A stretch of DNA of 64,000 nt from a virus (IMGVR_UViG_3300027749_000049:1-64000); one strand, 5' to 3'. Shown: positions 9,213-17,995, counted from the stretch's first letter. Made by a program: numbers and translations. The notes: generated by a model from the letters alone, not told the origin.

Positions 9213-11987
9213 ATGGCACATAAAGAACAGCAAGATTTTTGTAAAAAGATCAAATTAAATTTTCCAAAATACTTCCAAAATAAAAAAGTATTAGATATTG
9301 GATCACTTGATGTTAATGGAAATAATCGTTTTCTATTTGATAATTGTAACTATATTGGATTAGATGTTGGTGATGGCGCTAATGTTGATGTAGTAGTCCC
9401 AGGGAATCTATATGATGCACCATCTGAGCAGTTTGATGTAATTATTTCAACTGAAGTATTTGAACACGATCTATATTATGAAACTACTATTCAAAATATT
9501 ATTCGTATGTTAAAGCCAGGTGGAATGTTTATTTTTACTTGTGCATCAGGTCAAAGACCTGAACATGGAACTAGAAGACGTGGAGAAAGGGATGCTCCAT
9601 TATTAATTCAACAATCAAGCGAATGGGCTGACTATTATAAAAATCTTGAAGCTGACGATTTTTTAAAAATTAATGGATTTGAAACCGCTTTTCCAGATGG
9701 AGTATTTGAATACGGTTCACATGGTAGCTATAATCATGAATGGCAAAATCCAGACATGCAAAATATACATTCAGATATTTACTTCTTTGGGGTTAAAGGT
9801 GGAATTGCAAATGACCTAAAATATTCAGCGGATAACAGGCCTTCGATAATCAGACCGAATGAATATCCTGATGATATTTTTGTTGTTGACACTTGGCCAA
9901 ATACTCCAGAAAAAGAATCAGACCTAATTGAATGTATTAAAAAGCTTAGAGAATTTTCAGGAATTCCAATCTTGTTAGTTTCGCATTATGCAATCAAACC
10001 TGAAATTCAAAAATTAGTTGATTATTACATATATGATAAAGAAAATCCACTGCTATTAAATTCTGAATTTGAAGAATATGCAGTTGGTAGTGGAAGATGG
10101 TGTACATTTGGAAAAACCAGAGTAGACAATCAAATGGAATATCATCATGATTATGCAATTTGGAGATCAATGACCCATGCCTTTAATTTCTGTAAGTATC
10201 TAGGAAAGAAGATGATTCACTTTATGGAATACGATAATCTGCTTGATACTTTTCAATATCGCCAAGCCTTCTTGGAAAGAGCTCACCAGCATGATGCAGT
10301 AATTTATGAATACCATTCTGGTTCAGCAAAGGATACTCACCTAGCTAAATTTATGGCAACCTTTATTTTCTCAATTAAAACTGAGGTTGCTCTAAATATC
10401 ATAAATGAAGTAAAGACAAAAAAGGAATACTTCATGGGTCGCCCAAACGGTTGGCAGTTAGAAAGAGTATTCCTGCACTATTTAGAAAAACACGCAAAGG
10501 ATATTTGGTTAACTAATTATATTGCAAATTCAAATGAATTAAATACTCAAGCAGTTTGGAATAGAGATGGTATTCTAAGAGATGACGCTAAATTTCAAAT
10601 TTATACAGCAGCTGACGATTTTAATAATTTATATGTGCAACTTGTTTCAGGATTTCATGATGAACCTGCAACCAAAGATTACCTACTTGAAATCAAATAT
10701 AATGGAACCGTACAGTTTACGACTCTTAAAAAGGGCGACTTTTTACTTATTAAATTAGGCGAATACTGTAAAGGCTATACCGTAACTGTTAATTATTTAG
10801 GTAAATGCGCATTCACTCAATTTTTAAGTGATGATTTCCAAACTTTTGCAAAAATGAATCATGTAACAATTGACGGAGTTCAGCCACTGCCTACTGTAAA
10901 TCATAATTTAGTAGACGGCCCGTTTGTTGAATTGAAAACTACAAGTCCAATGAAATATCAAGTAGAGTTTATTGATAATGAAACTGACAAATTAGTTTAT
11001 TCAACAAAATTAAGTGGCGGAACTTGGGCAAAAAGTGCAATCAAATATTTTAAAGATTGGAAAATTAAAGTTAAGGACCAAAGCGGAAATCCGGTAATAA
11101 TATTTAATACTGACCTAAAAGGTAAACGTGTCTATATTCCATTAGAGTCAAAAGCACTAGGTGATACCTTAGCATGGTTTCCATATGTTGAAGAATTTAG
11201 AAAGAAGCACGATTGTATTATGATCTGTTCAACTTTCTGGAATCAATTATTTAAAGATACTTATCCAAATATTGAATTAATTGAACCGGGTCAAATGGTA
11301 ACTAATTTACATGCAATGTACCGAATAGGCTGGTTCCATAATGGCGATAATATTGATCTTGAAAAAAATCCTAGCGATTTTAAATTAGGTCCATTACAAA
11401 GAACTGCGACCGATATTTTAGGATTAGAATATAAAGAGATTAAACCAATTATTAATTATCCAACTGGTCCAGTAGTTAAGAAAAAAGTAGGCCTTGGAAT
11501 TCACAGTACTGCTCAAGCAAAATATTGGAATAATCTAACTGGTTGGCAAGAAGTTACAGATTGGTTAATTGCAAACGGTTATGAACCGGTAGTATTATCT
11601 AGAGAAGAAGACGGCTATATGGGAAATCGTAATCCAGTTGGAGCCGCTAAACTTGAAGCTGGTACAATTGACCGAGTAATTACTGAATTAACTGAATGCG
11701 CTGCTTTTATTGGAATTAGTAGTGGATTGACTTGGTTAGCTTGGGTAACAAATACTCCAAGTATTCAAATCTCCGGTTTTACTGAACCTTATAATGAACC
11801 AGATGGCGGTATTATTAAATTAGCTGCACCAACTGGCGCGTGTTCAGGTTGTGCAAATCGATTAAGGCTCAATGCTGGTGATTGGAATTGGTGCCCAGAT
11901 CAAAAAGGTACACCTCGTCAATTTGAATGTTCAAAATTGATCACAGCTGATCAGGTAATTGAAAAGTTAAAGACAATTCTAATATAG
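9213..11987 (+). CDS. Fusion of SAM methyltransferase and BAHT-type (TibC-like) heptosyltransferase
   Basis: Residues 1-190 of this 924-residue protein are a SAM methyltransferase (VLDIGSLDVNGNN, then FEHD and MLKPGGMFIF). The middle (about 200-640) includes a region resembling a nucleotide-sugar or capping enzyme, which I cannot place. Residues about 640-924 match the GT9-related bacterial autotransporter heptosyltransferases: GDTLAWFPYVEEF, CSTFWNQLF and GISSGLTWLAW. Four cysteines, C877, C880, C894 and C906 (C-x2-C-x13-C-x11-C), match the iron-finger of that family. TibC and AAH O-glycosylate Ser residues of repeat-rich surface proteins. The Ser/Thr-rich collagen-like fibre encoded upstream is therefore the obvious candidate substrate. 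Confidence 0.8.
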   Translation: MAHKEQQDFCKKIKLNFPKYFQNKKVLDIGSLDVNGNNRFLFDNCNYIGLDVGDGANVDVVVPGNLYDAPSEQFDVIISTEVFEHDLYYETTIQNIIRMLKPGGMFIFTCASGQRPEHGTRRRGERDAPLLIQQSSEWADYYKNLEADDFLKINGFETAFPDGVFEYGSHGSYNHEWQNPDMQNIHSDIYFFGVKGGIANDLKYSADNRPSIIRPNEYPDDIFVVDTWPNTPEKESDLIECIKKLREFSGIPILLVSHYAIKPEIQKLVDYYIYDKENPLLLNSEFEEYAVGSGRWCTFGKTRVDNQMEYHHDYAIWRSMTHAFNFCKYLGKKMIHFMEYDNLLDTFQYRQAFLERAHQHDAVIYEYHSGSAKDTHLAKFMATFIFSIKTEVALNIINEVKTKKEYFMGRPNGWQLERVFLHYLEKHAKDIWLTNYIANSNELNTQAVWNRDGILRDDAKFQIYTAADDFNNLYVQLVSGFHDEPATKDYLLEIKYNGTVQFTTLKKGDFLLIKLGEYCKGYTVTVNYLGKCAFTQFLSDDFQTFAKMNHVTIDGVQPLPTVNHNLVDGPFVELKTTSPMKYQVEFIDNETDKLVYSTKLSGGTWAKSAIKYFKDWKIKVKDQSGNPVIIFNTDLKGKRVYIPLESKALGDTLAWFPYVEEFRKKHDCIMICSTFWNQLFKDTYPNIELIEPGQMVTNLHAMYRIGWFHNGDNIDLEKNPSDFKLGPLQRTATDILGLEYKEIKPIINYPTGPVVKKKVGLGIHSTAQAKYWNNLTGWQEVTDWLIANGYEPVVLSREEDGYMGNRNPVGAAKLEAGTIDRVITELTECAAFIGISSGLTWLAWVTNTPSIQISGFTEPYNEPDGGIIKLAAPTGACSGCANRLRLNAGDWNWCPDQKGTPRQFECSKLITADQVIEKLKTILI

Positions 11988-11997
11988 ATAATTCTAT

Positions 11998-12615
11998 ATG
12001 ATATTAAACGCTAGACAAAATTCATTTTTAGTAAACCTACCAATGGACTTCTTTAATAGTGTTGTGCAACAAAAGTACAACAAATATTATAGAAGTCTAT
12101 TATTGCCATATAAGTCATTATCTGATTTTATGGCATCAACTATACAAAGTGTGAATTTTCCAGGATTTTCTTCAACTTTGCCAACTCAAACCCGAACACT
12201 TGGAAAGATTCAAGAATTACAGAGTGCAAAACCAATAGCTGATCAATTTACTAGAGAACTTAAATTGACTTTTAAATTAACTGATGCATACCTAAACTAT
12301 TTTATATTTTTAGATAATGCCCTAAATTATTTAGAACCAGCAAATGTTAATCCAGACAATCTTGGCAATAATTCATTAGGTCAAGCCTTATCGGTAAATC
12401 CAATTTCAAATGTAAATCATCCGTTCTTTCATCCAATCCGATTAACTCTCTTAAATAATGAAGGTTATGCAGTATCGTCTATTGTGTTTAACAGACCAAT
12501 GCTAAAGTCATTAAGCGAAATGAATCTATCGTATTCATCAATAACTCCGCAGTTTACAACGTTCACTGCCACTTTCCAATATTATAATTTTGACTTGGAA
12601 TTAGATTTTGATTAA
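11998..12615 (+). CDS. Tail-tube-family protein (T4 gp19/gp54-like, tentative)
   Basis: The 205-residue protein has the layout of contractile-tail tube folds: an N-terminal hydrophobic start (ARQNSFLVNLP), an early strand (TIQSVNFPGF), a long strand-helix unit (RELKLTFKLTDAYLNYFIFL) and a C-terminal strand pair (LSYSSITPQFTTFTATFQYY). This pattern is shared by T4 gp19 and the tube-initiating gp54. No diagnostic motif decides between tube and tube-initiator. It lies 10 bases after the glycosylation operon and converges with the minus-strand appendage gene. Confidence 0.5.
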   Translation: MILNARQNSFLVNLPMDFFNSVVQQKYNKYYRSLLLPYKSLSDFMASTIQSVNFPGFSSTLPTQTRTLGKIQELQSAKPIADQFTRELKLTFKLTDAYLNYFIFLDNALNYLEPANVNPDNLGNNSLGQALSVNPISNVNHPFFHPIRLTLLNNEGYAVSSIVFNRPMLKSLSEMNLSYSSITPQFTTFTATFQYYNFDLELDFD

Positions 12616-12625
12616 TTATGCAAGG

Positions 12626-14059
12626 TTATGCATTTTGATCAACGAATCCAAAACAAACTGTACAATAATATTCTGAAACAGTATAGACGAAACTTACAAT
12701 TTGTACGGTACCGTCTATTCGAATAATATTAAATCCTTCTGTTCCAGTAAACTGAGTGTATTGAGTTCCATTAACTGCATTTTGATAGGTTGTAGCCTGT
12801 GAAAAAATTGGTGTAAATGGCGCAGATACTTGAACTGGTACAGATAAACTTCCATTACCAACACTAGCAAATGCAACTAGTGGATCGGTAACCGGTTGGC
12901 TAAATATTGCTGTAAATGTTCCAGCTGCTTGATTTAAAATTTGAATACCATTAAATGGTACTCCGTATTGTTCAGGAAAAGTATTTGCGGCGTACATACC
13001 GCTATGTTGTCCCATACCGCCTCCGCTTTGACTAATTGTAATACCTATTGAGTTTTGACCTACTCCTGATGCTGAACTTCCGGTAACCGAACCAATTGTC
13101 ATCCATTGAAATCCTGAACTTCCAAAATTTGACCAATTATTCCAATACCCATTTGCGGTTAACCAGGTACTTGCAGCATTGCCGCTTATAAAAACTTGGC
13201 CACTTATGCTATTTGCAACTTCAATAAAACTGGCTTCGGTTAGTGAAGTTGACCTATTAAATCCAACTGCTGCAACTTCTTCACCTAAAAATTTAAAATT
13301 GCTTGGGGTTCCATATGCTGCGGTATTTTGTATTGTCATTGTACCTTCATATCCAGGACATAATACTGGATAAAAAGGCCCGCCAATAATCTCAATACCA
13401 TAAGCATTAGTTGCTGGGTCGGCACTAGGGTTATTATTCCAAAGACCACCATTTACTCTAACCCACATACCATTAAGGTTACTATCAATCACCACATCAA
13501 TAATATTATTATGCGTCCAAGGTTCTAAACCTGAGATGGTTTCAATACCGTTGTACCAAATGGTTCCATCACTACGATAACCCATACTAAAACCATCATT
13601 ACCGGGATATCCACCATATGGATTACCTTGATAATTCATGAATTGATAACCAATACCAATAAAGTGAGAATTTGCTAGAACTCCTGGATTTGACAAACTA
13701 ACCAGTACACTAAACATAATTTTGTCAGTAGATTTAATTTCATTAACCCCTAATACTGATTGTTGGTAACCAAATTGTTGATGAGCTATTTGAAGCGGTG
13801 ATCCGCTTAAATTTATATCTGTTCCTTTATGCGTATTATCCAAATACAGGTAACTTGAGGCTGGCGTAGGTTGAGTATTATTTGGCACAGTATGCGCAAT
13901 AACATAGCCCAGATCCTGATCTGGACCTTGCCACCATTGAACTCCACCTGGAGAAGTTGTATAATCTAGGTCGGCTACACTAATTGCTAAATCTCCAACT
14001 TGATCTGTTCCAGCAATTGGAGAACCTGGATTATATGAAAACGATTTTGATGTTGACAT
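12626..14059 (-). CDS. Virion appendage or receptor-binding protein with SPRY-like region
   Basis: The 477-residue protein opens with an attachment-type domain (AGTDQVGDLAISVADLDY followed by GGVQWWQGPDQDLGYVIAH), a layout I associate with tail fibre or capsid-appendage proteins of Bacteroidota phages. The middle has a B30.2/SPRY-like or lectin-like pattern (GFSMGYRSDGTIWYNGIE). The C-terminal 180 residues are Gly/Ser/Thr-rich beta sequence ending in YYCTVCFGFVDQNA. There is no signal peptide. A degenerate late-type box (AATAAAATAA) lies just upstream on the minus strand. Receptor or surface binding is inference. Confidence 0.55.
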   Translation of the reverse strand: MSTSKSFSYNPGSPIAGTDQVGDLAISVADLDYTTSPGGVQWWQGPDQDLGYVIAHTVPNNTQPTPASSYLYLDNTHKGTDINLSGSPLQIAHQQFGYQQSVLGVNEIKSTDKIMFSVLVSLSNPGVLANSHFIGIGYQFMNYQGNPYGGYPGNDGFSMGYRSDGTIWYNGIETISGLEPWTHNNIIDVVIDSNLNGMWVRVNGGLWNNNPSADPATNAYGIEIIGGPFYPVLCPGYEGTMTIQNTAAYGTPSNFKFLGEEVAAVGFNRSTSLTEASFIEVANSISGQVFISGNAASTWLTANGYWNNWSNFGSSGFQWMTIGSVTGSSASGVGQNSIGITISQSGGGMGQHSGMYAANTFPEQYGVPFNGIQILNQAAGTFTAIFSQPVTDPLVAFASVGNGSLSVPVQVSAPFTPIFSQATTYQNAVNGTQYTQFTGTEGFNIIRIDGTVQIVSFVYTVSEYYCTVCFGFVDQNA

Positions 14060-14076
14060 TTGTTTATTTTATTATT

Positions 14077-14832
14077 TTAAGTATTTGCACGGTTTTGATC
14101 AGCCCAAGTAGTCTTAGTTAATTTATCACCATTTGGCCCTTTACGATTAACTTCAAATCTTTCAATGACATTTGAACTCTTACGTTTAGAGGTTTTTTCA
14201 AAACTGGGAAAGTAAGTTTCTACATCAATTGACAAATTTATATTTAATTTATTATTGTCAGTCATTGAGAACTTATAGGACTTATCAACTGTTTCATTTG
14301 CTGGAAATTGAAATTGAGCAGGAATTCTGACTCCGTGATATTGAAAATACATTACCCGGTTTGAATAAAAAATATGTAGCATATTTTCAGCAATCTTAAA
14401 TGCTTTATTTAAGTTATCACAAATAATTTTAATATCAAATTTAATTGACATTGGAAAAGAAAATAGCTGAGCTGAATAGCCAGTTAGGATATTTTCATCA
14501 TTTTCTCCTCTTTCAGGTTCAGTAAAACTACCCCTAACAAACTTATTTGTAATATCAGACGGTTTAACTTGGAAGCTTGACAGAGTTACAATTCCTCTTG
14601 GAATAATATCATAGGTGCCTTCTGCGGCTGGAATGCGACAGTTATCCGGCAGTCCAATATAAAAATCCTTTAAGAAGCCTTCATCTGTTCCATAATTATA
14701 AAGAAACGGAACCTTAAAAGTTTCATTATGATCATTTCGTGCAATCGTAATCTCCATTTCTCCATTTAACAAATCAAGCAAGGCAATTGTTAAATTTCTT
14801 AGAAAAATATCGTCGGTGTTTAATGTTTTCAT
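14077..14832 (-). CDS. Tail sheath stabiliser/terminator, T4 gp15-like
   Basis: The 251-residue protein follows the T4 gp15 plan: an N-terminal helix (RNLTIALLDLLNGEMEIT), the strand FKVPFLYNY, a central block (DIIPRGIVTLSSFQ), then SFPMSIKFDIKIICDNLNKA and an ILMLHIF-like helix, and a late IDVETYFPSF strand. gp15 caps the sheath and tube after polymerisation. No single motif is diagnostic, so the match is by residue pattern. Tandem ATAAATAA boxes stand directly upstream. Confidence 0.55.
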   Translation of the reverse strand: MKTLNTDDIFLRNLTIALLDLLNGEMEITIARNDHNETFKVPFLYNYGTDEGFLKDFYIGLPDNCRIPAAEGTYDIIPRGIVTLSSFQVKPSDITNKFVRGSFTEPERGENDENILTGYSAQLFSFPMSIKFDIKIICDNLNKAFKIAENMLHIFYSNRVMYFQYHGVRIPAQFQFPANETVDKSYKFSMTDNNKLNINLSIDVETYFPSFEKTSKRKSSNVIERFEVNRKGPNGDKLTKTTWADQNRANT

Positions 14833-14837
14833 CTGGT

Positions 14838-14849
14838 TTATTTATTTAT
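14838..14849 (-). promoter_or_regulatory. Overlapping late-type promoter boxes
   Basis: Minus-strand ATAAATAAATAA ends about 5 bases before the ATG of the gp15-like gene at 14832. Confidence 0.5.
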
Positions 14850-14883
14850 GCCCAGACTCAACTCTTAGAAAATAAAAAAAAGG

Positions 14884-15537
14884 TTAATTAGTTGGACTCT
14901 TCCTACCTAGGACATATCCGATTGTTAGATATGACTCAACTGCTGACTTGCTAACTTTTATTGCACCAATAGTTGGATGATAGACCCATTTTGTTCCAAA
15001 TTGGCTATTGTTTTCTCCTAATTGACTAATTGAATTCGCTAGTCCTATTTTTGATTTAGTTTCAACATTATGAGATTTACCGGTCCAATCGTAAGTTTTT
15101 TGCCAGTTAAGATGAGTTCCAGCAGCTTTAGCGTCAGTATGATACTTAGTCATGCGCTCGCTAGCTAATCTTGATTTAGTAGGGTTGTTTGATAAACCGC
15201 CGGCTGCTGAACACTTGAGTTGATGTTCAATTGAAATAAACCCATGCCAGCCTTCTCCGCCCTTAACTAAATTCATGCACATAGGATCAGATAATAGTGA
15301 TTCATTTACTAACTCTCTTTCTCGATTAGCTAGAGATTTTCTATCTGGTAAAAATTCAAGTATTTCCCTAGCGTGATTTTCTTTTCCGTGGTAATTTATA
15401 GAATGCCACAACTTTTTTCCACTACCTAAATATGAATCTTCTATTTTTGGAGTAGAATGCATGCCAATATAATAACGACCGGTTATTAAGCATGTTGTTT
15501 TGTAGATAAAGTGGTATTTATGTTTTGATTGAGCCAT
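14884..15537 (-). CDS. GIY-YIG homing endonuclease (Seg/Mob-like, free-standing)
   Basis: The N-terminal 95 residues form a GIY-YIG nuclease: FIYKTTCLITGRYYIGMHS, the R of LANRERELV, and the conserved NLVKGGEGW. A NUMOD3-type DNA-binding helix follows (GKSHNVETKSKIGLANS), then a C-terminal FGTKWVYH repeat common in phage homing enzymes. No intron is visible around it, so it appears free-standing. Its start codon abuts a perfect 15-bp inverted repeat whose loop holds a late promoter box, an arrangement like that controlling T4 I-TevI. The tmRNA gene lies immediately upstream on the same strand. Confidence 0.9.
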   Translation of the reverse strand: MAQSKHKYHFIYKTTCLITGRYYIGMHSTPKIEDSYLGSGKKLWHSINYHGKENHAREILEFLPDRKSLANRERELVNESLLSDPMCMNLVKGGEGWHGFISIEHQLKCSAAGGLSNNPTKSRLASERMTKYHTDAKAAGTHLNWQKTYDWTGKSHNVETKSKIGLANSISQLGENNSQFGTKWVYHPTIGAIKVSKSAVESYLTIGYVLGRKSPTN

Positions 15538-15538
15538 A

Positions 15539-15583
15539 TTGCAAACAAGTCTTTGATTTTATTTATCTAAGACTTGTTTGCAA
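15539..15583 (-). promoter_or_regulatory. Perfect 15-bp inverted repeat with late promoter in its loop
   Basis: Arms 15539-15553 and 15569-15583 are perfectly complementary and flank a 15-base loop. Read on the minus strand, the loop holds AGATAAATAAAATCA, a late-type box, and the downstream arm ends one base before the homing-endonuclease ATG. Read-through RNA from the tmRNA side would fold and hide the start. RNA begun at the late box would lack the first arm. It could also serve as a tmRNA 3' processing or termination hairpin. Confidence 0.75.
15559..15566 (-). promoter_or_regulatory. Late-type promoter box inside hairpin loop
   Basis: Minus-strand ATAAATAA in the loop of the inverted repeat, about 21 bases before the homing-endonuclease ATG. 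Confidence 0.6.
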
Positions 15584-15590
15584 AAGGTTG

Positions 15591-15959
15591 TGGTGTGGAG
15601 ATAGGCGGAATCGAACCGCCGTCCAAAAAACCTCTAATTAAACTTTCATTTACACGCTTAGTCCATTTTTCTAATTGGACGAAATATCTTATTCTTTAAC
15701 GACTTAAAGCTAAAGTCAGTAACGGTTCGACTTGGCCGCTACGCCATGCTGGTTTTGCAACTTTGGTTAGTCAAGCAGTTGCCGCTTGGTCACTTATGCA
15801 GCTAAAAGCTCTTCAGTAACAGGAGTGTTAACGCCTTGGTTAACTAGGCTCCAGAAAGTAGTGTTGCCACTTATTGTTTGTAATACATTTTAACGAGTCT
15901 TAGCATCATCCTCGGCGTGCAAGCGTAACCGATAATCTTTGTCAAAACCGGTTATCCCC
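15591..15959 (-). ncRNA. ssrA: tmRNA (transfer-messenger RNA)
   Basis: The 3' end shows the tmRNA T-arm (GGACGGCGGTTCGATTCCGCC) and the acceptor strand UAUCUCC, which pairs with the 5' end GGGGAUA (one G-U pair). The 5' D-like part GGUUUUGACAAAG follows. The likely tag frame starts at GGC after CAAUAAGU and runs 24 codons, beginning GNTTFW and ending EELLAA before UAA. A Gly start and an LAA-type end fit Bacteroidota tmRNA tags. A CCA is encoded three bases beyond the expected discriminator base, so the exact mature 3' end is uncertain. tmRNA rescues stalled ribosomes and tags their products; a phage copy presumably serves the infected cell. Confidence 0.92.
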
Positions 15960-15970
15960 ATATAATAGTT

Positions 15971-15976
15971 ATTATA
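15971..15976 (-). promoter_or_regulatory. TATAAT -10 box for tmRNA
   Basis: Minus-strand GGTATAATAAC places transcription start near 15964, a few bases before the mature tmRNA 5' end at 15959. Confidence 0.6.
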
Positions 15977-15982
15977 CCTAAT

Positions 15983-15990
15983 TATTTATA
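15983..15990 (-). promoter_or_regulatory. TATAAATA late-type box upstream of tmRNA
   Basis: A perfect match to the T4 late consensus on the minus strand, just upstream of the TATAAT box. It suggests that tmRNA is made both early and late. Confidence 0.5.
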
Positions 15991-16024
15991 CAGGTGGTCT
16001 CTTTCATAAACGTTTTACTCTGCT

Positions 16025-16033
16025 GATAAATAA
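16025..16033 (+). promoter_or_regulatory. Late-type promoter box GATAAATAA
   Basis: Lies 22 bases before the ATG of the baseplate wedge gene at 16056. Confidence 0.65.
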
Positions 16034-16055
16034 CCTAAAAGAAGCTACTCCTTAA

Positions 16056-17750
16056 ATGGCAAACCTTACTAAACAAAATACCAGTCTAAGGCTCTTTACT
16101 AGTTTAAATATACGAGTTAGAGATATTCTTAGCGAAACTATACAGTTCTTACAAACAAAGTTTAAACAGAGTCGTTCTGTATTTACTGCAGCTTCTCCAT
16201 TTGGGCAGCTATTAATTGTTGTAGAAAACTTAAGTCAACTTATTTTTTATTATATTGAAGACTCAATTACTGAACTAAATATAAATGAAGCAAGTCGAGT
16301 TTCATCAATCTATTCATTAGCTACTCTAGCTGGCCATAATCCAAGTAGAGCAATTGGCGCAACCGGTCAAATCCGAATTGTTAGAAAACCTAATATTACC
16401 CCACCTGCCACTAAAGTTGTGCTTAATAACCTATTTAGAGTTCGTTGTGAAAATAATGGACTTACCTATGCAATTGAACTTACGCAAGAAGAGGTTAGGC
16501 TTGCGCTAAGCGGTACTGAAACTACTGCAATTTTTAGTGTTCGTCAAGGTCAAATTGAATCCCAAACATTTACTGCAAAGGGAATTGCATTTGAAAGTTA
16601 TCAAATGGGAGCTCCGAATAATTTCTATATTGATAATTTTATTGTTAATATTTATGTTAATGGCGAAAAATGGACTAAATATGAATCACTCTTAGATATT
16701 CCAAGAGGAGCAAAAGGATTTATTGCAAAAACTGGTATAACAAATGGATTAGACATCTATTTTGGTAATGGCTCGTTTGGTAAAATTCCAACCACCGGTT
16801 CAACCATTGTTGTTGAATACTTAAATACAGACGGCTCAGCTGGAAATGTTAAAGTTGATAATAATGCACAAGTATTATTTTCGTTTGTTGATACTGGATT
16901 TTCTCCAATTGGCGAAGAGATTATAATGAGCGACTATTTTGGAATTGTAACAGTAAGTGCTCCAAATTTCGGAGTAGACCCAGAGGATCCTACTTTAACC
17001 CGATTAATTGCACCTCGTGCATCAAAAAGCTTTGCGCTAGTTAATTTAGATAATTATGAAGTCTTATTGCAAAAAATGCAAATGTTTTCAACAATTAAAG
17101 TATTCCTAGATCAAGACACAACTGGAAATATCCTAGATTCTAGAATGATTAACTTATTCCTGGTACCGGATGTTACTCAAATGTTTAAAAATGGAACTGA
17201 CTATTTTAATTTACCAATCAGCAATTTTAAGCTAACCAATTTTCAAAAGAATGAGTTAATGAAGTACGTTGAAAAATCTGGAACAAAAATGATTTCAACC
17301 GACTTGAAAATAGTTGATCCAAAAATTACCAGATACATTATTAACTTAAGTATCATTGCATTTGATGATGTTTCTCAAGATATTGTTAAATCAGATATTG
17401 CTGATGCGCTAGGTAAATATTTCATTAAATTAAAGAGACATGATCGGGTTCCAAAAAGTGATTTAATTGCAGTAGTTGAAGCAATTAATGGAGTTGACTC
17501 AGTTAGTATTAATATGCTAAGCGAGTTTAATGAACTTTATAAAACCGCAAATCCAACTAGTGAAACTCTAGTAGGACTTGATGATTTTAACGATATTATT
17601 ATTGGACTAGACGAATTTCCGGTAGTACGTGGAGGTTGGACTGATTCTCAAGGTAATAAGTATGCAGAAGGATTATCTGAATCTGCACTAGGTGCACTAA
17701 ATATTTCAATTAAAGCACAGGTTGCTCGTAAAAATACTGGAATTATATGA
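16056..17750 (+). CDS. Baseplate wedge protein, T4 gp6-like / baseplate J family
   Basis: The 564-residue protein follows the gp6/baseplate_J plan: an N-terminal helical part (RDILSETIQFLQTKFKQ), a transition with EASRVSSIYSLATLAGHNPSRA, a central beta part with FGNGSFGKIPTTGSTIVVEY, and a C-terminal region with KKMQMFSTIKVFLDQ and repeated wedge modules. gp6 links neighbouring wedges and the hub-wedge contacts in contractile baseplates. At 564 residues it is shorter than T4 gp6 (about 660). It heads a probable late operon running through the terminase genes, with a 4-base overlap to the next gene. Confidence 0.8.
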   Translation: MANLTKQNTSLRLFTSLNIRVRDILSETIQFLQTKFKQSRSVFTAASPFGQLLIVVENLSQLIFYYIEDSITELNINEASRVSSIYSLATLAGHNPSRAIGATGQIRIVRKPNITPPATKVVLNNLFRVRCENNGLTYAIELTQEEVRLALSGTETTAIFSVRQGQIESQTFTAKGIAFESYQMGAPNNFYIDNFIVNIYVNGEKWTKYESLLDIPRGAKGFIAKTGITNGLDIYFGNGSFGKIPTTGSTIVVEYLNTDGSAGNVKVDNNAQVLFSFVDTGFSPIGEEIIMSDYFGIVTVSAPNFGVDPEDPTLTRLIAPRASKSFALVNLDNYEVLLQKMQMFSTIKVFLDQDTTGNILDSRMINLFLVPDVTQMFKNGTDYFNLPISNFKLTNFQKNELMKYVEKSGTKMISTDLKIVDPKITRYIINLSIIAFDDVSQDIVKSDIADALGKYFIKLKRHDRVPKSDLIAVVEAINGVDSVSINMLSEFNELYKTANPTSETLVGLDDFNDIIIGLDEFPVVRGGWTDSQGNKYAEGLSESALGALNISIKAQVARKNTGII

Positions 17751-17992
17751 TAAGAAACTCTCTTTACCAAACAGTGTATAATAGAAAAGACAGACGTCTT
17801 CATTTAGGTTATAAGTATAAAAATAACTTAATGAAACGTGTCCTTTCAAATCAAATGTTCGGCGCAAACCCAATATTAGATTCGTTTATTGCATATATTG
17901 AAGCTTACATATACGAGCATATTGAGGCAGTTAAACAAATTAAAATATTTGCAAATCCGGCACTAGATAAGAACGAAAATCGACTAAACTAA
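17747..17992 (+). CDS. Small hypothetical protein in baseplate-terminase operon (81 aa)
   Basis: The gene overlaps the gp6-like gene by four bases (ATGA), so translation is probably coupled. The product is basic in its first half (YNRKDRRLHLGYKYKNNLMKR) and helical in its second (DSFIAYIEAYIYEHIEAVKQI). I do not recognise a family; a small baseplate or packaging factor is possible. Confidence 0.6.
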   Translation: MIRNSLYQTVYNRKDRRLHLGYKYKNNLMKRVLSNQMFGANPILDSFIAYIEAYIYEHIEAVKQIKIFANPALDKNENRLN

Positions 17993-17995
17993 TGT

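Noticed and set aside
15796-15874. Seven-codon tmRNA tag starting GCA ACA and ending at UAG
   Set aside because: It lacks the LAA-type end; the overlapping 24-codon frame starts with Gly and ends in LAA as expected. The alternative remains possible.
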